Assembly: GCA_050946935.1 (NCBI GenBank)
Contig: JBMNVR010000013.1
Coordinates: forward strand, 1-64,000
Length of the DNA: 64,000 bases
Direction of reading: 5' to 3'
From: UQRS01 sp050946935
GTDB taxonomy: Bacteria > Bacillota > Clostridia > Oscillospirales > Acutalibacteraceae
Part shown: in pieces, positions 41,788 through 50,820 of the stretch
How the letters are laid out: the number at the start of each line of letters is the position of its first letter
Numbering within the stretch: position 1 is the first letter of the stretch
Notes under the pieces: generated by a model
Database searches by the model: none
What the model was told of the DNA's origin: nothing
What the model saw: only the letters and a program-made list of their open reading frames with translations
Position numbers and translations under genes: made by a program

Positions 41788-42683
41788 GACTGGAAAAATG
41801 CACCCTGTGTCCCAGGGCATGCGGCGCCCTCCGGGACGAGGAAAGCGGCGCCGGCGCCTGCAAAATGCCCGCCCTGCCGGTATTGGCGAGGGCGGGTCTC
41901 CATTTTTATGAGGAACCCTGCATCAGCGGCAGCCGGGGGAGCGGCGCTGTCTTTTTCAGCGGCTGTGCGTTGGGCTGTGTTTTCTGCCAGAATCACGCCA
42001 TCAGCGCCGGCCGGTTCGGCCGTCGGGTGACGGTTGCCCGGCTGGCTGAGATTTTTCGCGAGCTGAAAGCGGCCGGTGCGCACAATATCAACCTGGTTAA
42101 TCCAACCCACTTTGCGCCGGCCATCCGCGCGGCTCTCGATCTCTATCATCCGTCTATCCCGATCGTTTACAACACCGGCGGTTATGAGCGGGTGGAGACT
42201 CTGCGCCTGCTGGAGGGGTATATCGACATCTATCTGCCCGATCTGAAGTATACGGATTCTGCCCGCGCGGCGCGCTATTCGGGCGCGGTCGACTATTTTC
42301 AATATGCTGCGCCCGCCCTGCGGGAGATGGCGCGCCAGACCGCCGGAGAAGTGGAGGAAGGCGGCCTCCTGAAGCGGGGGATGGTGGTCCGTCACCTCCT
42401 GCTGCCACAGGGGACGGCCGATGCGATCGCCGTCGCCCGCTTCGTGCGTGAGGCGTTGCCTGCGGCTCGGTTTTCGCTGATGCGGCAGTATCTCCCCCTC
42501 GGCCGTGCCGCCGATTTTCCGGAGATCAACCGCCGCGTCACCGACCGGGAATATGCCAAGGTCCTCGGCGTGGTGGAGGAACTGGGTTTCCCATCTGAGG
42601 TGTATGTGCAGGAAAAGGAAAGTGCAAAGCGGGAATTTATTCCCGCTTTTGATCTGACCGGAGTGGAAAAACCAAGCGTTTGA
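41784..42683 (+). CDS. Radical SAM protein (PflX/COG1313-like)
   Basis: Start ATG 41784 overlaps the exonuclease stop and is preceded by AGGAGG; 299 aa. The first residues hold an accessory Cys set (CTLCPRACGA, then CKMP). The radical SAM motif CALGCVFCQN (CxxxCxxC) binds the [4Fe-4S] cluster that cleaves S-adenosylmethionine; NLVNPTHFAPAI, VYNTGGYE and LPDLKYTD follow. It belongs to the pyruvate-formate-lyase-activase-like group whose substrates are mostly unknown; no glycyl-radical enzyme is nearby. Confidence 0.88.
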   Translation: MRLEKCTLCPRACGALRDEESGAGACKMPALPVLARAGLHFYEEPCISGSRGSGAVFFSGCALGCVFCQNHAISAGRFGRRVTVARLAEIFRELKAAGAHNINLVNPTHFAPAIRAALDLYHPSIPIVYNTGGYERVETLRLLEGYIDIYLPDLKYTDSARAARYSGAVDYFQYAAPALREMARQTAGEVEEGGLLKRGMVVRHLLLPQGTADAIAVARFVREALPAARFSLMRQYLPLGRAADFPEINRRVTDREYAKVLGVVEELGFPSEVYVQEKESAKREFIPAFDLTGVEKPSV

Positions 42684-42710
42684 ACATTTTGTAAACATCT
42701 TTAAATCCAG

Positions 42711-42739
42711 TTGACATATTTTCTTAAATGGTATAACAT
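42711..42739 (+). promoter_or_regulatory. Promoter of the hemolysin III gene
   Basis: TTGACA (42711-42716) is followed after 15 bp by TATAAC or after 17 bp by TAACAT, about 60 bp before the gene. Confidence 0.65.
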
Positions 42740-42756
42740 AGTTTTGGAAACTATGT
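42736..42756. promoter_or_regulatory. 9-bp palindrome over the hemolysin III transcription start
   Basis: ACATAGTTT and AAACATGT-like arm AAACTATGT are exact reverse complements around TGG (42736-42756). It overlaps the -10/start region, where a repressor site would be effective. Confidence 0.5.
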
Positions 42757-42797
42757 CATAGAATATATTTGAGTATACCGTTTAGGAGGCGCGCAGT

Positions 42798-43478
42798 ATG
42801 AAACGTATCCGACTTGCCGACCGGACGCTGCCGGATTATACAAAAGGGGAAGAGGTATTCAACACGGTCTCGCATATTGTGGGAGGTGCGTTTGCCATCG
42901 CCGCGCTGGTGCTTTGCGTTGTAATGGCGGCGATGAACGGGACTGGCTGGGGCGTGGTTTCCGGCGCGATTTATGGGAGCACTATGATTTTGCTGTACAC
43001 CATGTCCAGCATTTATCACGGACTGCGGCCGGTCATGGCCAAAAAGGTTTTTCAGATCATCGACCACTGTTCCATTTTTCTGCTGATTGCGGGGACCTAT
43101 ACGCCGATCACGCTGGTATCGCTGCGTCCGACGCATCCTGTGGCGGCCTGGACGATTTTCGGAATCGTCTGGAGCTGCGCGGCGATCGGCATTGTATTTA
43201 ACGCCATCGACCTTTCAGGATTCAAAGTGTTTTCGATGATTTGCTATCTTGGAATGGGATGGTGCATCGTCTTTGCGTTCCGCATGACGGCGCAGGCGCT
43301 GACCCTCCCCGGCACGGTTCTGCTGTTTGCCGGCGGCTTCTTTTATACGCTGGGCGCGGTGCTTTACGGCCTTGGGAAAAAGCATCGGTATATGCATTCG
43401 GTTTTCCACCTTTTCGTTCTGGCGGGGAGTATTCTGCACTTCTTCATGATTTTGCTGTATGTCCTACCGGTGCGGTAG
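42798..43478 (+). CDS. Hemolysin III family (PAQR/TrhA) membrane protein
   Basis: The 226-aa protein has seven hydrophobic helices and the PAQR landmarks EVFNTVSHIVGG, SSIYHGLRP (His), IFLLIAGTYTPITL and a last HSVFHLFVLAGSILHFF with two metal-site His residues. Related bacterial proteins affect membrane fluidity, and the hemolysin name is historical. Its own promoter with a palindromic operator suggests specific regulation. Confidence 0.92.
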   Translation: MKRIRLADRTLPDYTKGEEVFNTVSHIVGGAFAIAALVLCVVMAAMNGTGWGVVSGAIYGSTMILLYTMSSIYHGLRPVMAKKVFQIIDHCSIFLLIAGTYTPITLVSLRPTHPVAAWTIFGIVWSCAAIGIVFNAIDLSGFKVFSMICYLGMGWCIVFAFRMTAQALTLPGTVLLFAGGFFYTLGAVLYGLGKKHRYMHSVFHLFVLAGSILHFFMILLYVLPVR

Positions 43479-43647
43479 ACCGGAGGTTTAGACAGAAAGC
43501 CAAGACATAAGACCACGGATGTGCAAAAACAGCTGCCACATCTGGATTGGAGAAGGGAAATTCCGCACAGAGGCGTCCTTTTGCTGCCGCGTTTCCTGAT
43601 GGCCGCGCAGAGGAGGGGACGCGCTTTCATCCTGTTTATTCCGCCAC

Positions 43648-43690
43648 AATAAAAAAACAGAACAGGCCCGTGGAATGCTCCACGGGCCTG
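43648..43690 (-). terminator. Terminator of rpsB-tsf
   Basis: On the minus strand, ACAGGCCCGTGGA pairs perfectly with TCCACGGGCCTGT (4-nt loop), followed by TCTGTTTTTTTATT. The gap 43479-43731 otherwise has no gene. Confidence 0.9.
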
Positions 43691-43731
43691 TCTTGCTTTC
43701 AACAAACACTGCAAAGAAATGAGCAGCGTCT

Positions 43732-44634
43732 TTATTTTACCATGCTGGCGACTTCGTCGGCAAAGTTATCCTCACGCTTTTGAATGCCCTCACCCTTCTC
43801 AAACCGGACGAAGGAGAGTACCTTAATCTCGCCGCCGAGATCGCCGGCGACCTTCGCCAGATACTTGGATACGGTGTAATCTCCATCCTTGACAAAGACC
43901 TGATCCATCAGGCAGTTTTCCTTGTAGAACTTGCCGATCTTGCCCATGACGATCTTCTGCGCGATGGCCTCTGGCTTGCCCTCGTCGATAACCTGCTGGG
44001 TGAGAATTGCCTTCTCCTTCTCCAGCACGTCGGCCGGAACCGAAGCCTCGTCCAGATAAGAGGGGTTGATGGCCGCGATCTGCATCGCGACATCCTTGGC
44101 TGCTTCTTTAAACGAGTCGGCTGACGCGATCGCGTCGGTGGTGTCAAACTTTACCATGACGCCGATCCGGCCGCCGCCATGGGTGTAGGTGGAGACGATT
44201 CCTTCATACCGCTCGAACCGACGAATTTTGATATTCTCCCGCACCGAGAGGAAAAGCTCCTGCACCATCTCGGCGACGGTCTGGCCGTCCTCCTTGCACT
44301 CGAGCAGTGCGTCGACATCGGCCGGGTTCTGCCGGGCGATGATGCCGGCGATTTTTTTGGTCAGATCCTTGAAACCGTCGCTGTTGGCGACAAAGTCGGT
44401 TTCCGCGTTGATTTCCACAACGACACCGGCTCCGTCGATTTCAGCGGCGTAGACGGTGCCTTCCGCGGCGATGCGGCCGGCCTTTTTTGCCGCCTGGGCC
44501 AAGCCCTTCTCTCTCAGAAAATCAACGGCGGCATCCATGTTGCCGTCGCACTCGACCAGTGCCTTTTTGCAGTCCATCATACCGCAGCCGGTCTTCTCCC
44601 GGAGGGCCTGGACATCCTTTGCAGTAAATGCCAT
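43732..44634 (-). CDS. tsf: Translation elongation factor Ts
   Basis: EF-Ts recharges EF-Tu by exchanging GDP for GTP. Start ATG 44634 (MAFTAKDVQALREKTGCGMM) lies 10 bp after AGGAGG; an ATG three codons earlier lies too close. The 300-aa protein shows the family signature LREKTGCGMMDCKKAL, INAETDFVANSDGF, and TDAIAS to VAMQIAAINP in the core domain. It is downstream of rpsB but separated by a hairpin that could lower its expression. Confidence 0.96.
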   Translation of the reverse strand: MAFTAKDVQALREKTGCGMMDCKKALVECDGNMDAAVDFLREKGLAQAAKKAGRIAAEGTVYAAEIDGAGVVVEINAETDFVANSDGFKDLTKKIAGIIARQNPADVDALLECKEDGQTVAEMVQELFLSVRENIKIRRFERYEGIVSTYTHGGGRIGVMVKFDTTDAIASADSFKEAAKDVAMQIAAINPSYLDEASVPADVLEKEKAILTQQVIDEGKPEAIAQKIVMGKIGKFYKENCLMDQVFVKDGDYTVSKYLAKVAGDLGGEIKVLSFVRFEKGEGIQKREDNFADEVASMVK

Positions 44635-44673
44635 GATACTCATACCTCCTGATATTTTAAAAATAGTTTTTGG

Positions 44674-44712
44674 AAAAATGCCCGCCGGGAAAGCGCCCGG
44701 GCGGGCATTCTT
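44674..44712 (-). terminator. Intercistronic terminator between rpsB and tsf
   Basis: On the minus strand, AATGCCCGCCCGGG pairs with CCCGGCGGGCATT and runs into TTTTT. It lies in the 96-bp gap, so tsf is either read through or attenuated. Confidence 0.75.
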
Positions 44713-44730
44713 GGTTTTCGTTGGCTTTGC

Positions 44731-45471
<741 letters not shown>

Positions 45472-45592
45472 GTTTTTCTCCTCCGGTTTTTCCGCCGCCC
45501 CGGTCATCTCAGCGGGTCACCGCACATAAGGTCGGCACCTGCCCGTCAATCGCGGAGCGTGTGTAATACTTACCGCGGCTTCCCACGATAGC
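45472..45592 (-). promoter_or_regulatory. Long rpsB leader, possible S2 autoregulatory RNA
   Basis: About 120 nt separate the promoter from rpsB. The leader is GC-rich with complementary blocks (for example CGCGG/CCGCG segments). S2 leaders that repress rpsB-tsf by feedback exist in bacteria; I cannot confirm a known fold here. Confidence 0.35.
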
Positions 45593-45598
45593 TGAAAA

Positions 45599-45627
45599 AT
45601 TATACCACATCCCTTTTTGTTTTGCAA
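45599..45627 (-). promoter_or_regulatory. Promoter of rpsB-tsf
   Basis: On the minus strand TTGCAA and a perfect TATAAT are exactly 17 bp apart. Confidence 0.85.
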
Positions 45628-45695
45628 GAAAAATTTTCAATAATTCCGCTTGCCGCCGCATAGGTATTCTTTGTGCGATCCTGATAAAATTTCGG

Positions 45696-45724
45696 TTGAC
45701 CGAACTGCTGTATAGAGGTATAAT
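45696..45724 (+). promoter_or_regulatory. Promoter of mntP
   Basis: TTGACC, 17-bp spacer and a perfect TATAAT lie about 60 bp before mntP. It is back-to-back with the rpsB promoter. Confidence 0.8.
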
Positions 45725-45783
45725 ACTTTTTACCCCAATTGTTTCATAGACTTTTCTGCCGTTTTGAGGAGTGGTTGATTTTT

Positions 45784-46356
45784 ATGGGAATCCTGACAGT
45801 TTTGATGATTGCGGTCGGGCTGGCGATGGACGCGTTTGCCGTGTCGATTACCAACGGGATTAAGCAGACCTCCTCCCATTTTAAGCATGCCCTGATTTCG
45901 GCCTTGTCTTTCGGCGTTTTTCAGGGTGTTATGCCGTTGCTGGGCTGGTGTCTGGGTATCGGGTTTTCGGACAAGATCGAGTTTATCGACCACTGGATCG
46001 CATTCGGGCTGCTGGTTTTTATCGGCGGGCACATGATTTATGAAGCGGCCTCCTGTACAGAGGAGGATTGCCGAATTTCCCGCTTTAATTTCAAGGAACT
46101 CATGCTCATGTCGCTGGCGACCAGTATCGATGCGCTGGCCGTCGGGGTCAGCTTTGCCATGGCGGGTGTCGACACGCTGGGGGAGATTTTGGGCGCCAGC
46201 GGAATCATCGCGCTGGTTACGGCCATTATCTGTACCGCGGGTTTTTATATCGGCCGCTTTTTCGGCTGCCGGTATAAAAAAGGGGCGGAGATAGCGGGCG
46301 GCATCGTTTTAATCCTGATGGGGATCAAGATTTTGATTGAGCATCTGATCGGCTGA
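45784..46356 (+). CDS. mntP: Manganese efflux pump MntP
   Basis: The 190-aa product has six transmembrane helices. The repeated motif LMIAVGLAMDAFAVSITNGI and LATSIDALAVGVSFAMAGV places the conserved Asp residues of MntP (membrane exporters of Mn2+) in helices 1 and 4. Start ATG 45784 is 12 bp after GAGG; TTG 45775 in the same frame has tighter spacing. The leader is only about 55 nt, too short for the yybP-ykoY manganese riboswitch that often precedes this gene. Confidence 0.9.
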   Translation: MGILTVLMIAVGLAMDAFAVSITNGIKQTSSHFKHALISALSFGVFQGVMPLLGWCLGIGFSDKIEFIDHWIAFGLLVFIGGHMIYEAASCTEEDCRISRFNFKELMLMSLATSIDALAVGVSFAMAGVDTLGEILGASGIIALVTAIICTAGFYIGRFFGCRYKKGAEIAGGIVLILMGIKILIEHLIG

Positions 46357-46386
46357 ATCGATGTTTTCTCTTTTTTTGCACAGCGG

Positions 46387-46425
46387 AACCGGGGCTTCGG
46401 AATTTTCCGAAGCCCCGGTTTTTTT
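46387..46425 (+). terminator. Terminator of mntP
   Basis: A perfect 16-bp stem (46387-46402 with 46405-46420) and a T-tract lie 30 bp past the stop, directly before the IS200-like element. Confidence 0.9.
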
Positions 46426-46435
46426 GGTGTCTTTA

Positions 46436-47222
46436 GACGTGGAAATAAACCCCCGGTTCTACCGGGGGAAGAAAAAAGAGCGAAGCTACAATAAAACGGG
46501 CGAGGCGAAGCTAAGCCCAAGAAGACTGTAGATAAAAGAAGAACCTCTTGTATAATGGTAATGGTTTGGCAACCGCATTACAAAAATACAGGAGGTTTTT
46601 CAAATGAAAGGAAATAATGAGATAAAAAGCAGCGCCCACTCAAAATACAGGTGTCAGTACCATATAGTTTTTGCACCAAAATTCAGGAGAAAAGAAATAT
46701 ATGGAAAAATAAAGAAAGACATCGGAGAAATTTTGAGGAAATTATGTATACAAAAGGGAGTGGAAATAATAGAGGCAGAAGCGTGTCCCGACCATATACA
46801 TATGCTTGTAAGTATCCCACCGCATATAAGTATAGCACAGTTTATGGGATACCTCAAGGGAAAAAGCAGTTTAATGATTTTCGACCGACACGCAAACTTA
46901 AAGTACAAGTACGGCTCAAGAAGTTTTTGGTGTCGAGGGTATTATGTGGATACGGTCGGTCGAAACAAAAGAGTTATAGCAGAGTATATAAGGAATCAGT
47001 TAGAAGAAGATTACGCTGCAGAACAAATTAGTATAAGAGAATTTACAGACCCGTTTACGGGTAACAAGAAACAGTAGGCAAAAAAAGACAGCCGCACGTG
47101 AGCGGCTGCCTGGGATTGTAATGCGTTGCTAAACTTTCAGTGCCCCTTTTAGGGGCTAAGCCAGTAATAACCCCTTATAGGGGTGGTGCAAACCACCGGT
47201 TGAACCGGTGGTTTTGATTTGT
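46436..47222 (+). mobile_element. IS200-type insertion sequence (IS200/IS605 family)
   Basis: A single Y1 transposase gene is flanked by subterminal hairpins rather than inverted repeats, as in IS200. Left hairpin is CCCCCGG-TTCTA-CCGGGGG at 46450-46468; right side has GCCCCTTTTAGGGGC (47142-47156), CCCCTTATAGGGG (47171-47183) and ACCACCGG-TTGAA-CCGGTGGT (47192-47212). No tnpB is present. A hairpin with GTAATG/CATTAC arms (about 46556-46580) covers the transposase leader, as in IS200. Ends are approximate. It sits in the gap between mntP and spoIIIAA without breaking a gene. Confidence 0.85.
46604..47077 (+). CDS. tnpA: IS200-family transposase TnpA (Y1 HUH)
   Basis: The 157-aa enzyme cuts and rejoins single-stranded DNA at its element's hairpin ends. 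HUH motif is DHIHML (two His), and the catalytic Tyr lies in the helix RVIAEYIRNQLEED. YHIVFAPKFRRKEIYG and RSFWCRGYYVDTVG are family landmarks. The frame is intact with AGGAGG just before ATG 46604, so the element may still be active. Low GC content marks it as foreign against its GC-rich neighbours. Confidence 0.95.
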   Translation: MKGNNEIKSSAHSKYRCQYHIVFAPKFRRKEIYGKIKKDIGEILRKLCIQKGVEIIEAEACPDHIHMLVSIPPHISIAQFMGYLKGKSSLMIFDRHANLKYKYGSRSFWCRGYYVDTVGRNKRVIAEYIRNQLEEDYAAEQISIREFTDPFTGNKKQ

Positions 47223-47326
47223 ACAAATGACACGGCTGCCGGGAGGGGGGCGGACCGCTTCATCCGTGGGCGCGGTTTTGAAGCCGCGCCGCCCGGACGG
47301 TCTCTTCGTCCGGTTTTAGGCCGCTG

Positions 47327-47356
47327 ACATATTTGTCCTCCTTTTGTGCATATAAA
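47327..47356 (+). promoter_or_regulatory. Candidate sigma-E promoter of the spoIIIA operon
   Basis: ACATATT (47327-47333), 15-bp spacer and CATATAAA (47349-47356) resemble the sigma-E consensus (xATATT / CATACAxT). The spoIIIA operon is mother-cell sigma-E controlled in Bacillus. The gap 47223-47517 has no gene. Confidence 0.45.
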
Positions 47357-47517
47357 GATTTAAGCGGGACGAGCCGACCCGAAACCCGCGAAGATGTCTG
47401 CGGTGCATAATTTTAAGCGGCCGGCAATCATATCCGGAAAGCTCGCGGCATATAGTTTTTACAGGACAAGCAAAGGCGGCGGGTTCGCCCTCCCTTTGCA
47501 AAAAGGAGGAATTTGAT

Positions 47518-48516
47518 ATGCCCGACCGATTCAACAGCGCGCTGTACGCCGTTTCTCCCCGTCTGCGGGAGGCGCTGCAGGCCCTCCCCGATGGTGTAAA
47601 GCGCAGGGTGTTTGAGATTCGCCTGCGGTGTGGACAACCGGTTGCGCTGACACTGCCGGACGGTACCGGCTATCTCTCCCCCGAGGGAGGATGCACCCGG
47701 GTGCTGACAACCGGATCACTGCGCGCCGATCCACAGGAGGTGCGGCGAAGCTTCTCTCTTTTATGCGAATATTCGGTGCACGTTCACGAGCGGGAGCTGG
47801 CCGCGGGCTTTGTCGCCATGCGGGGCGGCCACCGGGCCGGCATTTCCGGAAAGATGGCGGTGCAGGGGGGCCGGATTGCCTCGGTGGGGGAGGTGTACGG
47901 CATCAACATACGGATCGCACGGGAGGTTTCGGATATCGCGGCGCCGGTTGTATCGGGGCTGCTGCGGGACTTCGGCGGGATGAAAAGCTTTTTCTATTTC
48001 GGGCCGCCCGGCTGTGGAAAGACGACCTATCTCAGGGACACGGCTCGCCTGCTGAGTCAAAGGGGGTACCGTTGCGTTCTGGTGGACGAGCGGGGGGAGC
48101 TGGGCGATTTTTGCGAGGGGGCTGCCGGCTTTGATTTCGGCCCGGGCTGCGATATTCTTTCCGGCTGTCCCAAGACGACGGGGATCGAGATGGCCGTCCG
48201 CACCCTCAATCCACAGGTGATTCTGTTTGACGAGATCGGCGGGCCGGAGGAGGCGCAGGCGGTTTCAGCCGGGTTTTGCAGCGGCGTGCGGTTTGTCACC
48301 ACGCTCCACGCCGGAAGCCTTTCGGAACTGGCCGCGCGCCCGACAGCGGCGCCGCTGCTTTCTCCCGGTGTGTTTGGAGCCGCGGTGTTTTTGCCGGAGG
48401 TTTTTGCAAAGCCGGAAATTTTGATCCTGGGGGGCGAGCGGGATGCGGCTGATGGGTATTCTGATGCTGTTTGCGGCCGCGACGGCGGCGGGATATATGA
48501 AAAGCATGTCTCTTAA
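47518..48516 (+). CDS. spoIIIAA: Stage III sporulation protein AA (ATPase)
   Basis: The 332-aa protein is a secretion-type ATPase of the SpoIIIA-SpoIIQ channel between mother cell and forespore. It has the N-terminal domain with RGGHRAGISGKM, Walker A GPPGCGKTTYLRD, LVDERGEL and Walker-B-like ILFDEIGGPEEA, and THLHAG-type TTLHAGSL. It starts behind AAAGGAGG. The end reads about 24 codons into spoIIIAB, an overlap of 74 bp that is unusually long. Confidence 0.93.
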   Translation: MPDRFNSALYAVSPRLREALQALPDGVKRRVFEIRLRCGQPVALTLPDGTGYLSPEGGCTRVLTTGSLRADPQEVRRSFSLLCEYSVHVHERELAAGFVAMRGGHRAGISGKMAVQGGRIASVGEVYGINIRIAREVSDIAAPVVSGLLRDFGGMKSFFYFGPPGCGKTTYLRDTARLLSQRGYRCVLVDERGELGDFCEGAAGFDFGPGCDILSGCPKTTGIEMAVRTLNPQVILFDEIGGPEEAQAVSAGFCSGVRFVTTLHAGSLSELAARPTAAPLLSPGVFGAAVFLPEVFAKPEILILGGERDAADGYSDAVCGRDGGGIYEKHVS

Positions 48517-48937
48517 AGTACGGGTGGAAACGGCAGAGGAGCTGCTGCTCTTTTTGGCGGAATACAAGGCCGCGCTGGGTCGGAGTGTGGTGCCGCTGTA
48601 CGTTTTGGTCGAGCGGCTGGCAGAGGGCGGAAAGTATGCGCGCCTCGGTTTTCTGAAACCGTGGGCGGCGGCCATGCGGGCCGGTGCCGGGCCGGGAGAG
48701 GCGTGGGAGAGCCTGACTGCCGGCCGTCTCCCGCCCGGGCTTTGCGAGGGCTTTGCGGGTTTTTGCGGGGAACTCGGGCAAAGCGACCGCGCCGCGCAGG
48801 AGGCGCTGTGCGACGCCTATGGCGACGTGTTTGCTGAGCTGCGGGAAATCTGCCGGCGGGAGTATGCGGAGAAAGGGCGGCTGTACCGGAGCCTGGGGCT
48901 GTACGCCGGAGCGTTTTTGGCCGTGTTGCTGTTTTAA
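48443..48937 (+). CDS. spoIIIAB: Stage III sporulation protein AB
   Basis: The 164-aa product has an N-terminal hydrophobic helix, a mostly helical cytoplasmic middle (RVETAEELLLFLAEYKAALG near the start), and a C-terminal membrane helix (GLYAGAFLAVLLF), matching SpoIIIAB length and layout. It resembles the type II secretion protein GspF part of the SpoIIIA channel. Start ATG 48443 sits inside spoIIIAA. Confidence 0.88.
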   Translation: MRLMGILMLFAAATAAGYMKSMSLKVRVETAEELLLFLAEYKAALGRSVVPLYVLVERLAEGGKYARLGFLKPWAAAMRAGAGPGEAWESLTAGRLPPGLCEGFAGFCGELGQSDRAAQEALCDAYGDVFAELREICRREYAEKGRLYRSLGLYAGAFLAVLLF

Positions 48938-49061
48938 CGCGGCCCGGCGGCGGGGGGGACAGGACGAACCGGCTGAGCGCTTTGTCCAAGGGCGAACCCG
49001 GCGCGCCGGGCTGTTTGTCTCCGATAAAAAGATAGATTATGAAAGGAAAGGTCGTTTCGCT

Positions 49062-49256
49062 ATGGATGTGGATTTTATTTTCCGGATCGCCGCAATCGGC
49101 ATCATCGTCGCCGTCCTCAACCAGGTGCTGATCCGCTCCGGCCGGGAGGAGCAGGCTATGCTGACGACCCTGGCCGGCCTGGTGGTCGTGCTGATGATGC
49201 TGATTAACCAGATCGCCAACCTTTTTGACACGATCAAGTCGGTGTTCGGGCTGTAG
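49062..49256 (+). CDS. spoIIIAC: Stage III sporulation protein AC
   Basis: The 64-aa protein begins MDVDFIFRIAAIGIIVAVLN and has two membrane helices, the exact size and N-terminal pattern of SpoIIIAC. Start ATG 49062 follows GAAAGGAAAGG. The 124-bp gap from spoIIIAB is the only notable spacing in the operon. A longer upstream extension of the frame is not supported. Confidence 0.92.
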   Translation: MDVDFIFRIAAIGIIVAVLNQVLIRSGREEQAMLTTLAGLVVVLMMLINQIANLFDTIKSVFGL

Positions 49257-49259
49257 GAT

Positions 49260-49646
49260 ATGGAGAAAATGATTACAATTGCGGCCCTCTGTATCGTGAC
49301 GGTGTTTTTATCGGTGGTGCTGCGCCGGTATAAAGAGGAGTATTCTTTTTTTCTGCTGCTGGCGGCGGCTGTAATGGTTTTTGGGGCGGCGCTGAGCATC
49401 GCCTCTCCCGTGTTCGCACAAATCCGGGAGTTGTTCTCGGCCGCGGCGGGGGCGGAGTATTTCGCTCTGCTGCTCAAAGCGCTCGGCGTCTGCTATATCA
49501 CCCGGTTTGCCGCCGCCTTCTGCAAGGATGCGGGGCATACCCTGCTTTCGGAAAAAATCGAGCTTTGTGGCCGGTGTGCGGTGCTGCTGCTCTGTTTGCC
49601 GCTGATCCGCACGATTGTGGAATTTACCATAACCCTGGTGAGATGA
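49260..49646 (+). CDS. spoIIIAD: Stage III sporulation protein AD
   Basis: The 128-aa product has four hydrophobic segments and the SpoIIIAD core LLKALGVCYITRFAAAFCKD. It starts 3 bp after spoIIIAC and ends in ATGA overlapping spoIIIAE, showing coupled translation. Confidence 0.92.
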   Translation: MEKMITIAALCIVTVFLSVVLRRYKEEYSFFLLLAAAVMVFGAALSIASPVFAQIRELFSAAAGAEYFALLLKALGVCYITRFAAAFCKDAGHTLLSEKIELCGRCAVLLLCLPLIRTIVEFTITLVR

Positions 49647-50779
49647 TGAAAAAAAAGGTTGTATTTTGGATTGGAATGTTTCTGGCATTTTGTTTGTTCT
49701 CCATGCCGACCGCGGCCGAGACAAAGGATTCTTCCGCCATGCAGGACACCTATGACGGCCTGCTCTCCGACAGCGGAGCCGGCGGCCTGTCCGACGCCCT
49801 GCCCGATGACGCCCGCGCGTGGATGGAGGGCCTCGGCCTTTCCCCCGGAGAGCCGGAAGGATTTTCCGACGGGCTGGGAGAGGGGATCGTGGCCGCGGTG
49901 CTGGAGATGGCCTCCGACGGGCTGGGCGGGCCGATGAAGGGGTTGGCCGTCTGCCTTGGGGCGGTGCTGCTGTTCGCCGTGGCCGAGGCTTTGGGCGGCG
50001 CGGGAATCAGCAGAGCGGCCGGATACGCCGCGGTCTGTGCGGCGGCCGGCGGGCTCTTCCCGCTGGTGGAGACCCTTTCCATCGCCGTCAGCGCGGTTGG
50101 CGGGACGGGAAAATTTATGACGGCCTTTGTGCCGGTCTATGCTGGGATTCTGCTGGCCGGAGGAAAAGCGGCGACGGCGGCCGGGTTCCAAACCCTGCTT
50201 CTGTTTGCGGCGACCAGCGTTTCGAGCGTGATTACGGGATTGGTGATCCCCTTTGTCTCCCTGTACATGGCCCTCTCTTTCTCAGCCTCGGCCACCAGCC
50301 TGCAGGTGATCCGTCTGACCGAGGGGATCAAAAAAGCGGCTACCTGGATACTTGGGCTGCTGCTGACGCTGTTTTGCGGGGTGCTGGGGATTCAGACGGC
50401 GGTGTCGGCTGCCGGGGACAGCCTCTCTATGAAAACGGTGCGGTTTGTCGCCGGCTCTTTCCTGCCGGTGGTCGGCTCGGCCGTGGGGGAGGCGCTCGGC
50501 ACAGTGGGAAGCTGCGTCTCCCTGTTGCGGACAGGCGTGGGCGCCTATGGCGTCGTCGGGGTTCTGGCGATTCTGCTGCCGGTTTTTGTGCAGCTATGTT
50601 TTTGGCGGATAGCCCTCATGCTGGGCGAGGCGGCGGCCGAGATGTTCGGCTGCTCCTCTCTTGGCACGCTGTATAAGAATGTCGGGTCGGCCGTTTCGAT
50701 CCTGATCGGCGTGACGGTCTGGACGGCGCTGCTCTTTATCATATCCCTGACCGTCGTTGTTTTGGCCGGCGGGGGATAG
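49643..50779 (+). CDS. spoIIIAE: Stage III sporulation protein AE
   Basis: The 378-aa product starts at ATG 49643, overlapping the spoIIIAD stop. It has a signal-like N-terminus (MMKKKVVFWIGMFLAF), a short luminal stretch and then about seven membrane helices with GGTGKFMTAFVPVYAGI and FQTLLLFAATSVSSV. It is the large membrane component of the feeding-tube channel. Confidence 0.92.
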   Translation: MMKKKVVFWIGMFLAFCLFSMPTAAETKDSSAMQDTYDGLLSDSGAGGLSDALPDDARAWMEGLGLSPGEPEGFSDGLGEGIVAAVLEMASDGLGGPMKGLAVCLGAVLLFAVAEALGGAGISRAAGYAAVCAAAGGLFPLVETLSIAVSAVGGTGKFMTAFVPVYAGILLAGGKAATAAGFQTLLLFAATSVSSVITGLVIPFVSLYMALSFSASATSLQVIRLTEGIKKAATWILGLLLTLFCGVLGIQTAVSAAGDSLSMKTVRFVAGSFLPVVGSAVGEALGTVGSCVSLLRTGVGAYGVVGVLAILLPVFVQLCFWRIALMLGEAAAEMFGCSSLGTLYKNVGSAVSILIGVTVWTALLFIISLTVVVLAGGG

Positions 50780-50820
50780 GATTTTGACGCGGAATGATAA
50801 AAGGAGAGGAGCGATACAAA

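Noticed and set aside
45640..45783. yybP-ykoY manganese riboswitch upstream of mntP
   Set aside because: The leader after the promoter is only about 55 nt, too short for that element.
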